Origin: Whitmania pigra
Taxonomy: Eukaryota > Annelida > Clitellata > Hirudinida > Haemopidae
Assembly: GCA_021613335.1 (NCBI GenBank)
Contig: JAJTWR010000021.1
Coordinates: 2,044,501 to 2,108,500, forward strand
Length of the DNA stretch: 64,000 bases
Reading direction: 5' to 3'
Shown: in pieces, positions 49,441-61,290 of the stretch
Position numbering within the stretch: the first letter of the stretch is position 1
How the letters are laid out: every line of letters starts with the position of its first letter
Notes under the pieces: generated by a model
What the model was told of the DNA's origin: nothing
The model's database searches: none
The model's input: the letters and a program-made list of their open reading frames with translations, nothing else
Position numbers and translations under genes: made by a program

Positions 49441-50999
49441 TTTTACTTCAAAGAACTCCGACCTCTCTTCTAACGAGCACAGGAAGCTTTGACCAAATCT
49501 CGTCTGCCTTGACAGATTTGACAGTTCATCAAATAAATCAGAAACTCTGATATCATGATTTGTCAAAAAATCTACTACCATACAAATTCAATTATTTATA
49601 AACTCCTCACATCAAATAAGCATTTTGGTCAATGACTATTCCACTCAGAAAAATTAAAGAAAATTAATTTTAAGGTTTTTAGTGCGATTTGAAAGTTGAG
49701 TTAATGAGGCAAATTTCATTAAGAAATATATTTGATAAATAAGATGGCAGATTAAATTATTAGTGACTATTTGTTTTATCGTAATATTAAACAATTCATT
49801 TTGGATTGTTATTGATATTTATTGTTATCGTTATTTCATTGAGGTTTGTTTATTCACAGTGTGAACATTGTTCGCCCCATGCCCTTTGCGGCGCTATTGA
49901 CCTTGTTCTGCACAGAAAATCTACGTCTACAGGCTACGTTGACAAGACTACTCAAAACTTGTAGATGTGATGCATAGGCCTAACTATGTACATGTATACT
50001 ATATATATGTACTATATACATATATAGGTATATATTCCCCCGGGCGCCAAGAAGCCAAAATGAGTGTTAGTTGTAACTACGTTGTATGATTAGATTGTGT
50101 GTTATTACAAGATTGCACCGCCAATCAGAAGAGAAACGCCAGATTGCTCTTATTGCCATTGATCTATGCTTTAGTGGTGGATTTAGGGAGGAGGGGTATT
50201 GCCCCGTCATTTTTGAAGTCTAGGTAAAATAGCCAAAATCTACTGATAATCTTCGTCTTACAAAAAGGGATCGACCGGGTTATCTGGGTTTGTGTTAGGG
50301 TTATGGTTTGGTTCGGGTTAGGGTTAGGTTAATAATTGAATATTTTCATTTTAGCTTATTTTCTGGATACACATTCTGGGCTATTGACAAAATAGCTAAT
50401 TTTAGTCTGGTGAAGTGCGTTAGAAGATTTTTCAAATATTTATAATTTTTTATTATTTATATTTGTAATTTTGCAAATCAAATAATATTTGGTTTTCTAA
50501 AAGTTATTTACTATTTCATTATAGGCAAAACCACGCCTCTTGACCTGGATAATCATCTCAAGAATAATTGAAGAGACAGGTTAATGCTGCAAAAAATTGC
50601 ATGCGAGCCTCACGGATGATCTTGAGTTCTTTCCCAACTCTTATATTAAAGTTACATGCAAAGATGCATTTGAATCAAAAACCCATAAAAATCCACCTGC
50701 ATGTAAATAAAAGTAATAATAATTATAATTTTTTATCACCATGTATTTACTGTCTTTTATATGCGTAGAAATGATTACCTCGTTGTAGTGAGCCAGTTAC
50801 CAGTCATGTTCAAGGGTCAGAATTTAAAAACTGTCAAAATGTAAGTCCACGATAATATGAAAATAGTAAACATACCTGCATTTGTTACCCGTTTTGTACG
50901 AAAGCTTTAAAAATTCGTGTATATTTTGAATGTCATTATTGGATGAACACAATCTAATGTAATAATAATCGATGATCTAATTTCAGAAATTATTAAGGA
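49441..50999. promoter_or_regulatory. Head-to-head intergenic region between two genes
   Basis: The GTPase ATG (minus, 49440) and the unknown gene's ATG (plus, 51000) point away from each other across 1.56 kb. This must contain both promoters, unless upstream non-coding exons exist. It holds a near-palindromic TA-rich block at about 49986-50030 and a short telomere-like stretch at about 50291-50330. No clear TATA box or initiator can be assigned. A bidirectional promoter is plausible but unproven. Confidence 0.5.
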
Positions 51000-53900
51000 A
51001 TGACCACCAACAATCGAGTAGAAAACGGTATAATTACAAAATTTCAGACAATACATATTTTAAAACATGCGCTGAAAACGTTTCAATTTTTATTGCAGAA
51101 GTAGAAAAGCTTCTTGATATGATTAATAACTTTCACGACATCGTTTGGAGAGATTACCCAATACCGCTTGAAATGGAATTTGTAAGAAAACCTTTGTTCA
51201 TCACTCTAATTTTAATGGCCATTTTGTCATTTTTAAACGATTGAATTTTAGCACCCCAGAAAACTCCGAGATCAAATATGTATCAGTTTGAGGTTTGTAG
51301 ATTATATTGGTTAATTGTTTCATGAAAAATTACTTACGATAGGTTATTTTATTGATAATTTAAGAGTGTTATGTCCCATAACTGCAATTAAAGTAAAACT
51401 AATTAAAATATGAAAATAAATCGACATAAATAAATAGTTGAGCACAGAAATATTGGATACATAAACACAGCCCCAATGTTACATTAATTTGTTAATAGAA
51501 AGGAAAAAGGCTTGAATTTAAAATTGCAGTTTTTAAGGCAGGCGGGTCCCAATACTTGTCGGGCCCCTGGGCACAGTCCCACTTTCCCCTCTCGACGATA
51601 TCATAACAATGCAAACTCTAACGGCTCTATACAAATATGTTTTTCATTAGCATTTTAACATCTTCATTTCAATGTTTCATTTCATTTTCATCATAAAACA
51701 AATAATAGTAAAAAATTACTAATTTATTGCATTTGCTTCAGTTTATTACTGCCCAGAAACTCAGACCCAAGTCTCTGTGAAATAGATGATTTAATATTAC
51801 CTAACCAAGTAAATGATGACTCGCTGCGTTAGTTTTAATTTTTTTATTTTTTTACATTTAAATAGCTTATTACATTACAATATACGTTATATTTATACTC
51901 ATATAATATAAGCTTTCTTGAAAAAATGCGAAGCAATCCACTTGCGTTTGCAGGATTACATTCTGAGAAAGTCCTGAACTTGCTCGTTGAAGAGTCATTC
52001 AAAATGTACAGTTACTACCTTGATGACGTAAGTTTATCATTTCTTATATTTGATTTTCAGAGGTATACTAATTTATTATATTATTCTCAAGGACACGACA
52101 GATACACTTTATATTGCATCGTTAATGCAGTTGGTCGAGCTTCCTTGCCGCACAGAGGTTTGTCACTTATCTTTCAGGTATGAAGCTTTAATTAATTTAG
52201 TTCTTCTATTTTAAAATGGTAAACGCATCATAAAATGGCTCTGATTTACACAGAATTGCTGGAAATTTAATTGGAACTTGGAAGCTCACGAATGCATGTC
52301 TTGGAGTTAAACTTATGAGATTATTAGTCGATAAAAAATTTGAATTAAATGTCACAGCAGGTAAATAGTTTAATTTAGATTTATTAATGAACATTTGAAT
52401 TATAATGAGATTGGGAAATTATTTGGTATAGTTCGAAAAAATTAAGTATTAATTAGTTAATTAATTTTCAATTAAAAACGTGAACCGCTCAACCACGGAA
52501 ATACGTAAACTTAACAGTGATGAACGATAATTGGTTCAGGTGATCTTGTTAATAATGTAACCAGAGTTAAATAATATTTCACGTGGAACTAAGGTAGCTG
52601 GTATGCACCAAATGATCCTGGCAAATAATGTTAATTTTGAATATGTTCATTTGGACTTCGTTGGTTTCATTGCAATGGATCGACTGATTAGTAACTCTTC
52701 TCTCACCTTTATAACCTTACACTTTCCAGAAATTGGTGAGTGGTTAACAAAAGTCAAAAATATACCTCAGCCACACTGCCCAGAAAAACGAAGAATTGCA
52801 CAGTGGATGCGTCGTCAATGTAAGAATTCTTGCTTGATTATTAATATAATAAAAATCACAATCACTTCTTATTTATTATTTCATTGGCATTGGAACAATT
52901 TTCATAAATAATAACTTAAATGGCGGTTTGATTTCAGCCGAAGTCATACTCGATTATCTGATGCATGTACGCACCAAGTGGTGGAACTTAAACCCTTGTT
53001 TACAGCAGGTTAAAATTTTAACGTGCATTTAATATTTATTTTATAACCAATACATTTCAGGAATTAATTTTAAATATACTTAAATTCAAGGCAATTCTCT
53101 CAATATTTTCAACAGCTCGAACCACCAACAAATGTGGTCGACATGCTCGGTGTTGACAAATCCATACCGAATTTAGACCACTTGTATGCGTACTTAATGA
53201 GTTCAAATGACGAAAGCCAGAGAATCGAACTCATTGAGTCCTTCATAAACGCATGCAGAGAGGTAACAAGAATTGTTCAATTTTTATGGATGACTATTTC
53301 AGTAATGTTTTGTTAACGTCCGCTGAATAGCTAGATGATTAGGACGGTGCCCCCGCAGCCATCGTGAGAGGCCATGCGGGCGCACTATGACTATTTCATG
53401 TAATCTCAATCTATATATATAGACGTTATACATAGTCGGGCGCTGATATTCTGACACTAGAGTTCAGTTATATTAACGGACTGTAATCAAATAAATAAAA
53501 TAAATAAATAAAGTCGGGCGCTGACCATCTCAATAGAGACCATTTTTATAAACTCTGGCAATCCAAATTTAGTTAACACGTGATAATAGCGCTGATAATG
53601 ACTGCTAGATTTAAAGAAACATTAGTTAATGAGCAGATGAGCAGAAAAATAGTATCTATGAGCTGTCAAAGGCTTGTGTCTGCCATTATGTAATATATAT
53701 ATATATAATATTTTTTATTTATAAATCGTTTGTACTCGTTTTAGAAATATCGCAAAGATCAATCAGAAGCAAAAACTAACTTACCGGCGAATATAGCATT
53801 TTTAGTTAACATGCACTATTTGGTTTTTCGTTTCTGTTGGTACTTTTACAGTCTGTTAACAGTGAGTTACTTTTAATCGATAACATTTAACACTTTTGTT

Positions 53901-54731
53901 TTTAACGAACCCTGTTAATAAAATTATGTTTATAAATTTTAGAAGAAAAACCTGCAAAATAGGTGGAATCAATTAGAAAAATGTCTCCGTGGGTACAATC
54001 GCGAGTCTTATCTATCAAATAAGAATGGCGGATCAAATGAAGCTCGGATTTGGGATGATCAGCCAATGAATGTGGATTTCAGACATTCGTTGAATTCAGA
54101 GTCACCTGAGGATTTGACAATTGAAAGATACATCTTTTGTGATACATTTTTAAAACGTCTGGAACTGATGAACATTTTACAAACAGCTTTCTGGAAGACT
54201 GCAGAGGTTCTTGAGGTAATTTGATTATCTTTATTATCAGCATCCAAATCTCTTATCGTTATTTTCTATACTTTATTCTATCATATCCTTCCAGATGGGA
54301 AAAACCCGCGAAAATTACGAATCAATGGTCTTCTGGCATTGGAATGCCCCAGCCAATACCAGGTGTTTGTTAACTGAAGCCTTATTAGAGCCAAAATCGA
54401 TATCCAGAATATCGAAATGGTTGGAATTCACGATGAAGATGTGGTTAGTAGATGACATTGCTTTAACAGCTTTATTGTAAAAACTGATTTTGTTTTTGTC
54501 TCCTTGCAGTCCTTTCTTATATTTATCTAGAGGTTGCGAACATTGGTCTGATGATTTGTTGAGGGTAATCAACGGTGAAGATGTTGGTGAGGTACGGAAA
54601 TGTTTAAATCAATTCTATCCAAAACCATTCTTGTTCATTTCATTTAATCCTTTTAGGCAACTTTAGACGAACTTTATTTTATTGTAAACGATATACCAGT
54701 TCTACAAAGTAACGCATTTCAGATTAAATAA
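51000..54731 (+). CDS. Unrecognised 535-residue protein, 14 exons
   Basis: I do not recognise this family. Exons in phase are 51000-51027, 51099-51181, 51252-51292, 51934-52027, 52092-52177, 52254-52360, 52565-52819, 52938-53008, 53116-53262, 53745-53861, 53943-54215, 54295-54443, 54510-54591, 54657-54731, totalling 1608 nt. Every junction has GT-AG and consistent phase, and the frame is open over all of it, which strongly supports a real gene. The protein looks helical and soluble, with long amphipathic stretches (VEKLLDMINNFHDIVW, DTTDTLYIASLMQLVEL, PEDLTIERYIFCDTFLKR) and aromatic clusters (FRFCWYFYSLL, SMVFWHWN). No signal peptide, membrane span or zinc-finger pattern is evident. It could be a HEAT-like scaffold, but that is only a guess. 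Some small exons (51252-51292, 51934-52027) are less certain. Confidence 0.72.
53447..53511 (+). mobile_element. 65-bp LINE 3' end with (AAAT)n tail and TSD
   Basis: The insert ends in acggactgtaatcaaata followed by AAAT/AAATA repeats. It is flanked by a perfect 13-bp duplication, agtcgggcgctga, at 53434-53446 and 53512-53524. The same 3' block recurs at about 58262 and 58302, so this is the extreme 3' end of a LINE family that inserts by target-primed reverse transcription. It is in the intron between exons 53116-53262 and 53745-53861. Confidence 0.85.
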
Positions 54732-54734
54732 AAG

Positions 54735-55300
54735 TACAAGTAATACCTCAAAAATTTACTTAAGTAAAAGTAAAAGTATTTGTTCAAAGCTGTACTTACG
54801 TTATTGCATTCAAGAGTTACTTAAACGGTAAAAAGTAAAAACACTAATGCCGCCGTTATTGTTATCATACATAATTCAATATTATTTAAATGTCTAATGT
54901 ATCAATTGTTGGTACTAACTGCTAGTAGTTACAGTCATTAAGTAATTAAATATTAACATCTGAATTAATGAAAGTGTTTTTATTCTTTATCACAATTACA
55001 AATGTTAGCTTTCAACATAACCAAGTCCTCAAACTGTTTTTGACTCATTCTAGTCCGACGGTTGCTCAATGTCAGACAAATGACAGGGGAACTGTTGTTC
55101 GGTGAAATTTCCTCTTTGGCTTGTTTTCGTTTGCACACTAGGCATGCAAACTTAAAAGAATTTGATTCCTTTGATTCAAATCTGAACATTGTGATTACAT
55201 ATGGCCACTAGTCACCAGCAATTTTTCAGAATTCAAAGTTTCAAGTTGGAGTAATTACAAAACGTGTTTATAAAAAGTTTTTTTCAAAAAAAAATTGTTT
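54735..55300 (-). mobile_element. Possible hAT-like fragment with BED-type remnant
   Basis: Begins right after the unknown gene's stop with a block of ttacttaagtaaaagtaaaa typical of some DNA-transposon ends. On the minus strand, 55189-54980 reads SFKFACLVCKRKQAKEEISP, which resembles a degraded BED zinc finger of hAT transposases (only the first cysteine pair is clear). No second terminus was found. Confidence 0.5.
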
Positions 55301-55399
55301 AAACCATTAGAACTTATCTGATTTACAAACAACCAATCCGAATCTGTGTCGTCCCTTCGCGCGAGTTATCATTTGCATGCTTCATCGTAAACATATACT

Positions 55400-55682
55400 A
55401 TCTGGCACCCCGTCATAACAGCCCGGCGACAGAATAGCCCCGACAAAACAGCCCCGTCAAAATAGCACGGCGTCAAAATAGCTCAAGACAAAACAGCCCC
55501 GACAAAACCGCCCCGACAAAACAGCCCCGTCGAAACAGCCCGGCGTCAAAATAGCCCAGGACGGAAAAATCCCATCAAAATGGCCCCGTCAAAATAGCCC
55601 CGACAAAATAACCCGGCGACAAAATAGCCCAGGACAAAACAACCCGGCGACAAAATAGCCCCGTCAAAACAGCCCTGTCACC
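55400..55682. repeat. Dense array of 'CCCCGTCAAAATAGCCC' short repeats
   Basis: About a dozen imperfect copies of a 17-20-bp unit such as ccccgacaaaacagccccgt or cccggcgacaaaatagccc, arranged head to tail with small variation. The first copy is preceded by ggcaccccgtcataacag, which also occurs (reversed) at 39405-39425. Single reversed units occur at 56187-56205. Similar sub-terminal repeats are common at ends of hAT-like elements. Confidence 0.85.
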
Positions 55683-56215
55683 AGGGTCGGACTGGCTTAA
55701 AAAACCGGCCCGGGAAATTTTATTTAACTCCTAGTTTGATCAACTTAAACATAAGAAACACTAGAGTATAAAATTTCTATTCACTATTAACTATTATAAC
55801 AGCTTTTTCATCGTTTCACTAGTCGATGCTAAAACATCAATGATTTCATTGTTATTGATTCTTGGAAAAGAGTCTTTCTCACAAGACATCAGCATGAATG
55901 ATCGTAGAATTGACTGGTTCAGAAAATTTATTAATCTGCTCAAAACGTATTTCAATTTTGAAAACGACCTCTCACAAGCAACTTGTGATGAGGATAATGT
56001 CAACACAAATTTGTAAGCCAAATACAAATTTGAATAAGCAAGACTATGCAAATTAAACTTCTGGAGAACAATAATAACAATAAACAATACTCAAAACGGT
56101 CAAAGCATTCAAGCCACTAATTTCGAATTAAATTTTGATTCAGTTTCACAACATTTTTTAAAAATACTTTGACATGGAGTTATCATGGGGCTATTTTGTC
56201 GCCGGGTTGTTTACG
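55682..56215 (-). mobile_element. hAT transposon remnant with dimerisation domain
   Basis: The 3' terminus reads cagggtcggactggc at 55682, a typical hAT end. On the minus strand, 56087-55794 encodes SQVACERSFSKLKYVLSRL and SFMLMSCEKD, matching the hATC dimerisation domain (consensus SSA.ERSFS.L..IK...R). The upstream transposase is missing, and a GTCAAAATAGCCC-type unit occurs at 56187-56205 in the opposite orientation. Confidence 0.82.
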
Positions 56216-56552
56216 GTCGCTAAGCGAGAGAGAATGCGACGATTAGATGGTGCATGATAATTATCGCAAACAGAAGAAATTTACATTAATTAAGGCATTA
56301 ATGATAATCTTTTCGCATGCAAAATGGGATTTCAAGGAGAGCAAACCCTTGCACAACTTGAGAAGATTTTTTTTCCTTCTTTTATAATTGAAACACAAAA
56401 CCAGTACAAGTTGGAACCGAAAGGAAAAAAGGAACGACATAAGGGAATAAACTCCAGCTAACAGACGTCCTTATTGCCATTAACGAGTAATGTTGCGTTT
56501 CAATGTCCCAATAATGTAAGAAATACTAAGTAATATCGAGTAATGTACATGA

Positions 56553-57870
56553 TTATTGAGAATTAATAATAAAGTGTTTTAATGCCTTCTTAAAAGCGTA
56601 AAGGTTTGAAAGGTTGGTTATATTACGTGGAACGGTAGAGTAAATCTTTGGTCCCATGCAAACAATAGTACGAGAACCAGTGACAGATTTAGCAAAAGCT
56701 GATCTATAATTATTTGACGATCGAACAGAGAATGTATTTAAAGAGGATATTTTTGAAAACAAACCATCGAAAAGACGAGGCAACATGTGGTGATCTACTT
56801 TGTACATGAGAATGGCCAAATGGAAATTGTTTATTTGATGAATTTTAAGTATGTTTAAATTTACAAATGCATGATCGGTATGAGAGTTATATGGCAAACA
56901 AAGAGTAACACGTAAAAAATTTTTCTGAAGATTAAGTAAAGGTTTTAAACAAGTTGAGTAGTTACAAGCCCAAATTAAGTTACAATAGTTTAAATATGGA
57001 TAGATAAGTGAATAATACAATGTACTTACTGTTTTTATGTTTATATAACAACTTATGCGATAAATTATGCCAATAATTTTAGAAATCTTTGCAGTTATAT
57101 ACTGAATATGTTGTTTGGATGAGAGATGTTGGTTTATAATGACTCCAAGAAATTTACATGATTCAACACGATCAGAGGAGTTGCACAGGTCATTGACATA
57201 AGTCAGAAACAAAAGTGGTCTCACGATTGAACCCTGTGGAACACCCAGGTTAACAGCTGCCAACGACGATGTTTGATTTGCCTATGAAACCATCTGACTC
57301 CGATTTTTAGAATAATTTTCAAACCAAGAAAAACATTTGCCTCGAATACCATAATGATGAAGTTTTTTCAAGAGAATATCATGATTTAATGTGTCAAAAG
57401 CCTTAGCAAGATCCAGAAATACTCCAATAGTATATTGATCCTGGTCAAATCTGTGAGAAAATTTCGTTTGGATTGGATTGGCATGTATGTTGAATGGTTT
57501 TGCCGAATTGATTATTTTTTATAATGGAATTTTTTTCCAGGAAAGAAATTGTTCTATTATATATAGCTTTCTCGAAATATTTGGAGAAGTACGGAAGAAC
57601 AGAAATGGGCCGATAATTAGCGATGTTACCCTTGTAGTCTGATTTATGCAGTGGAATAACTTTGGCAATTTTTAAGTCATCGAGGAAGATACCGGAGGAG
57701 AACGAGCAATTGACAAGTGCAGCGATGATATGGGCAATCTTAGGTACTGACACCCCCGCAAGAGCTGGATTGATCTGATCATAGCCCGAGCTGTGGGATT
57801 GCTTAAGAGTTCTTGATATTTGAATAATTTCTTCAGTCTTCCAAATACATTGATTGAAAAACAGGATCCC
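56553..57870 (-). pseudogene. LINE reverse-transcriptase pseudogene
   Basis: Minus-strand non-LTR RT pieces in order. About 57750-57450 has KIAKVIPLHKSD and NYRPISVLPYFSKYFEKA. About 57440-57330 has FLDLAKAFDTLNHDILLKKL (catalytic motif A). About 57260-57170 has LGVPQGSIVRPLLFLTYVND. 57170-56553 has KFLGVIINQHL through a C-terminal domain and ends in a stop. The sequence jumps from NDLCNSS to CKFLGV, so the segment that should contain the YADD/FADD catalytic motif is deleted. At least two frameshifts also occur. It resembles the CR1/jockey group. Confidence 0.88.
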
Positions 57871-58600
57871 CGAGATACTGCTTGTAAAAAGTATTGCCTG
57901 GTGTTATTTTTTTGGCAAGATAACTTTTTTTTTTGCTTCTAGCCAAAATTCGGGGGCGGCGGCTGTTACTCCCTTGCTCCACAAATCACGTCCCTGGCTT
58001 GTTGATCATCAATTCGAAATTCAGGAGTGTAGGACACTAAACTCCTCCCACTTGTACCATCGCATACACCCGACTCCAGGGACGCTACGCATACAAGACG
58101 TGGAGTGCAGAAGGCTGAACTTCACCCCACAATTTCTCCCGCTACAAGCTTGCAGGACAATACTAATGACTCAGCGCATAGCAGTGGACTCCTTTGTTTC
58201 AAGGCCTAGCGAAAGTCTATTTAAGCAACCAGTAGACTCTCATCTGCATTTGATTATGCAACGGACTATAATCAAATAAATAAATAAATAAATCTCATCT
58301 GCAACGGACTATAATCAAATAAATAAATAAACCAGCTCGCCTTGTTCGTCTCCTACTTCCTTTGGTTTCGACTCATTCTTCGTTTCCGCTTGGCCGCATC
58401 GGCTCTTGTCTCCGGACTGTATCTCGTGGTTGTTAATAAACCTCTAAAAATTACGAGTGTTATGTTTATGTTGTAGTGTCGCAACAGGAGTATACTTAAT
58501 ATTGAAGATGATTTGCTCCGGTTTTCTTAAATTTTTAAATGCAATTGTGAAATATGAGTCTAAATGTTCCAATCGTAAACATTATAATATTTAGCCCAAT
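57871..58600. other. LINE-like 3' ends and unassigned sequence
   Basis: Two copies of the block acggactataatcaaataaa followed by AAAT repeats (about 58262-58291 and 58302-58331) mark LINE 3' ends, as at 53447. A 141-codon plus-strand frame ends in the first copy, but I see no domain in it. The remainder to 58600 has no recognisable content. Confidence 0.55.
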
Positions 58601-58676
58601 CAATTGTATTGTTGGGGTTGCCAAAGCATGGCAAGCGTTGCCGAGGGGCAGCAGCGCCAAAAAGGTTGAGAACCGC
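58600..58676 (-). mobile_element. hAT-type terminal fragment
   Basis: On the minus strand it starts cagcggttctcaaccttttt, a terminus shared by many hAT elements. No partner end was found within 2 kb, so this is a one-ended relic. Confidence 0.6.
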
Positions 58677-58865
58677 TGATTTAGAAGATTGAATCCAATT
58701 GTGAACCTAGCCTCCAATTCAGAAGCGTTTTCTAAAACGATCTGCACATTTTTATCCATCAGTTGATTCCTAATCACCTTGTTTTTTTATGAATCCTTCT
58801 CTATAAGACCATCACTTGACTCGACATCCAAGTATGACAATAAAAATGAAAGGGGATCAGGTCCG

Positions 58866-59045
58866 CCACACATTATCTCCATTGCCACACATTATCTCCA
58901 TTGCCACACATTATCTCCATTGCCACACATTACCTCTATCATCACACATTACCTCTATCATCACACATTATCTCCATTGCCACACATTACCTCTATCATC
59001 ACACATTATCTCCATTGCCACATATTACCTCTATCACCACACACC
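58866..59045. repeat. 19-bp tandem repeat, about 9 copies
   Basis: Alternating units ccacacattatctccattg and tcacacattacctctatca, each 19 bp, a two-variant minisatellite. The open frames across it (TSIITHYLHCH) come only from the repeat. Confidence 0.92.
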
Positions 59046-59251
59046 ACCGTCATTATCCTGCCACAAGCCTTGTCAACATCACTTCAAGTTCTCAAAATTT
59101 TATTTGAATGAGACTCTTCAATCTATCCTGCTCACAAATTCCAACATTTTGAGCCTCACAGCCAGTCAAACATTATGAAGTTACAAAATTTAATAATTAC
59201 TAACTTTGAACTCCATTCCCTTGTCATCTAAATATAAAAACAAGCCATAAA

Positions 59252-59252
59252 G

Positions 59253-59297
<45 letters not shown>

Positions 59298-59325
59298 TAA
59301 TAAAAAAATAATAAAAAAATAATAA
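59252..59325. repeat. (AAT)n microsatellite
   Basis: AAT run decaying into AAAAAT units, downstream of RAPGEF1. Confidence 0.92.
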
Positions 59326-59705
59326 TATTAAAAAAACAAACAACCTGAAATCATTGAATGTCAAATCAGTTAAAAGACAAGAACTCAATGTATAAGAAGG
59401 ATTGACTTGAGCCACAAACATTCAAATGTGATGACTTTGGATTTCACAAAACCCAGAGGCAGATGAAAAGTTGAATAAAATTCATATTGAAATAAATTTG
59501 GCAACATTACACAATCACCAAACTGAGGCATCAAAAGTAACTGGTTAGAGTTGAAAAACAGAGTCCAATGAATTCAACTAGAAGGAAGTCATCATACATC
59601 ACAACAGGATGATGACGATGACAGTAATGATCCTGCAAGCTACAAAACGTTGCATGACAAAAAAATTTGTTCTGTCAGAGCAACAAGAGCAGCAACAATA
59701 AAAGG

Positions 59706-59708
<3 letters not shown>

Positions 59709-59741
<33 letters not shown>
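59709..59741. repeat. (CAT)n microsatellite
   Basis: Pure CAT run in the 3' flank of RAPGEF1. Confidence 0.92.
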
Positions 59742-60194
59742 CCATCCAACATCAATGCAGAGACAACAATAGACTGTTCCTTGTTTTTGATTATAAGAAG
59801 GAGCTAATGACAAAGATTACGATGATGACAAAGATCACAACTACATGATCTTGAGTTGTTTGACTAATAATTGACAATGTTTACAAGACTAAACCTCAAA
59901 TGATTAATAAAAAATACAAAGGAGGAAAAAATGGCATTTTACAAAGAACTGAGAAGTACAAATAAAAACTGGGGCAACTCGGGACGTTGCAAGAAAGAGC
60001 CACAAACATTGACCAGCAATAGTGGTGAACGATCGCACGCAAACATCGCATTCAAAAGATAAACTCAATTGTTACAAAAGAGGATAACTAATAACTAACT
60101 AATAACCAACTAATAAAGAAAGTCAAAGAAAGCTCTAATTGCATTTTCATGGAAAGAAGATTAACTGAAAGTGAAACAAAATTATTAATATTGA

Positions 60195-60330
60195 TTAAAT
60201 AAGTGATTAACATAAAATAATTATTAATGATCAATAAAGTGACTAACATAAAATAGTTATTAATGATCAATAAATTGATTAACATAAAATAATTATTAAT
60301 GATCAATAAAGTGATTAACATAAAAATAAT
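60195..60330. repeat. 36-bp tandem repeat, about 3.6 copies
   Basis: Unit containing taacataaaataattatta and atgatcaataaa, nearly identical between copies. In the presumed 3' UTR or flank of RAPGEF1. Confidence 0.88.
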
Positions 60331-61290
60331 TACACGAGGAGATAGTTCGAACAGCATAAACAACTAGAAAAACAAAGAATTCTGTTCATCGGCTCAAACA
60401 AAACAAATCTACTGATGTTGTTGTTGACAACAGAAAAGCAAAACATTGGACTGACGAAACATTGGAAGACTTTCAGCTGGTTGTAGAAAATAAAACTGAT
60501 AACTATTGAACACTGATCGATACTCATTGTCATCACAACCACCATCATCACTATCATAATCAGCACGAGAAAGCCCCACAGAGGTTTAACCTAGTGCATA
60601 AGCAAAATTAAGAATACATTCAGTAGAACTTACAATGCAATGTAAGACTTTTTGATGCCAGACTCCTGTTAACCAATAAATTGCTTCCTCAGAATGTAGA
60701 ACTTGTAATGAATATCCATTATTAATGAATAATTAACAAGACATCCCATGGTAATTATATCAGCAGTGAAACAAATACGAGAAAGCGTCGGTTCACCACA
60801 AACCCGTCTTTTGCGACGACATCGTCGAAAGCAGCAAAGAAAATATACTAAGAAATGCTAAGTAAGGAGAATCCAAAAAACTTGAAACAACAATAAAAGT
60901 CCCCGAAAAATCGAGCCTCGCAAAAGAAGCAGCCCGATCGAAGGTGAGGGAAAATAGAACAGGGACAGGCACCGACGAGAGGTTGTCGCAACGTTCGACT
61001 CGAGACGGACGGACGCACGTCGCCGAAAAATGCAACCCCTTAAAAAGCTTCCAAAAAATAAATAAAACATCGACGAAGAGTCTCCGCAAGAATAAAATGT
61101 GAAATACATCGTGAGAATAAAAGTTCTGCACTCTGTGTAGAGTTGAGTCGAGCGACCACGAGTCGCCTTCCGCTAAGGATCACTATTGCAACAACAACAA
61201 CTCCTCGACATGACACCGACGGGGTATCACTGCAGCGAGAAACGGACAGAAGAAGCATCTAGGAATCGAAAAATCTTCGATAAAATTTGA

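Larger units (their letters stand above)
59046..61290 (-). other. 3' flank and likely 3' UTR of RAPGEF1
   Basis: Directly follows the RAPGEF1 stop codon at 61291 on the minus strand. Apart from the repeats listed, no coding signal is seen. Frames of 80-110 codons at 60793-61258 on the minus strand have no domain-like text and lie in the UTR. No definite polyadenylation site was chosen. Confidence 0.5.

Noticed and set aside
58779..59178. Plus-strand frames of 68-120 codons with repeated His/Tyr/Ile
   Set aside because: They follow the 19-bp minisatellite and have no other support.
60793..61258. Minus-strand frames of 72-112 codons after the RAPGEF1 stop
   Set aside because: No domain, no splice context, and the position is the expected 3' UTR.
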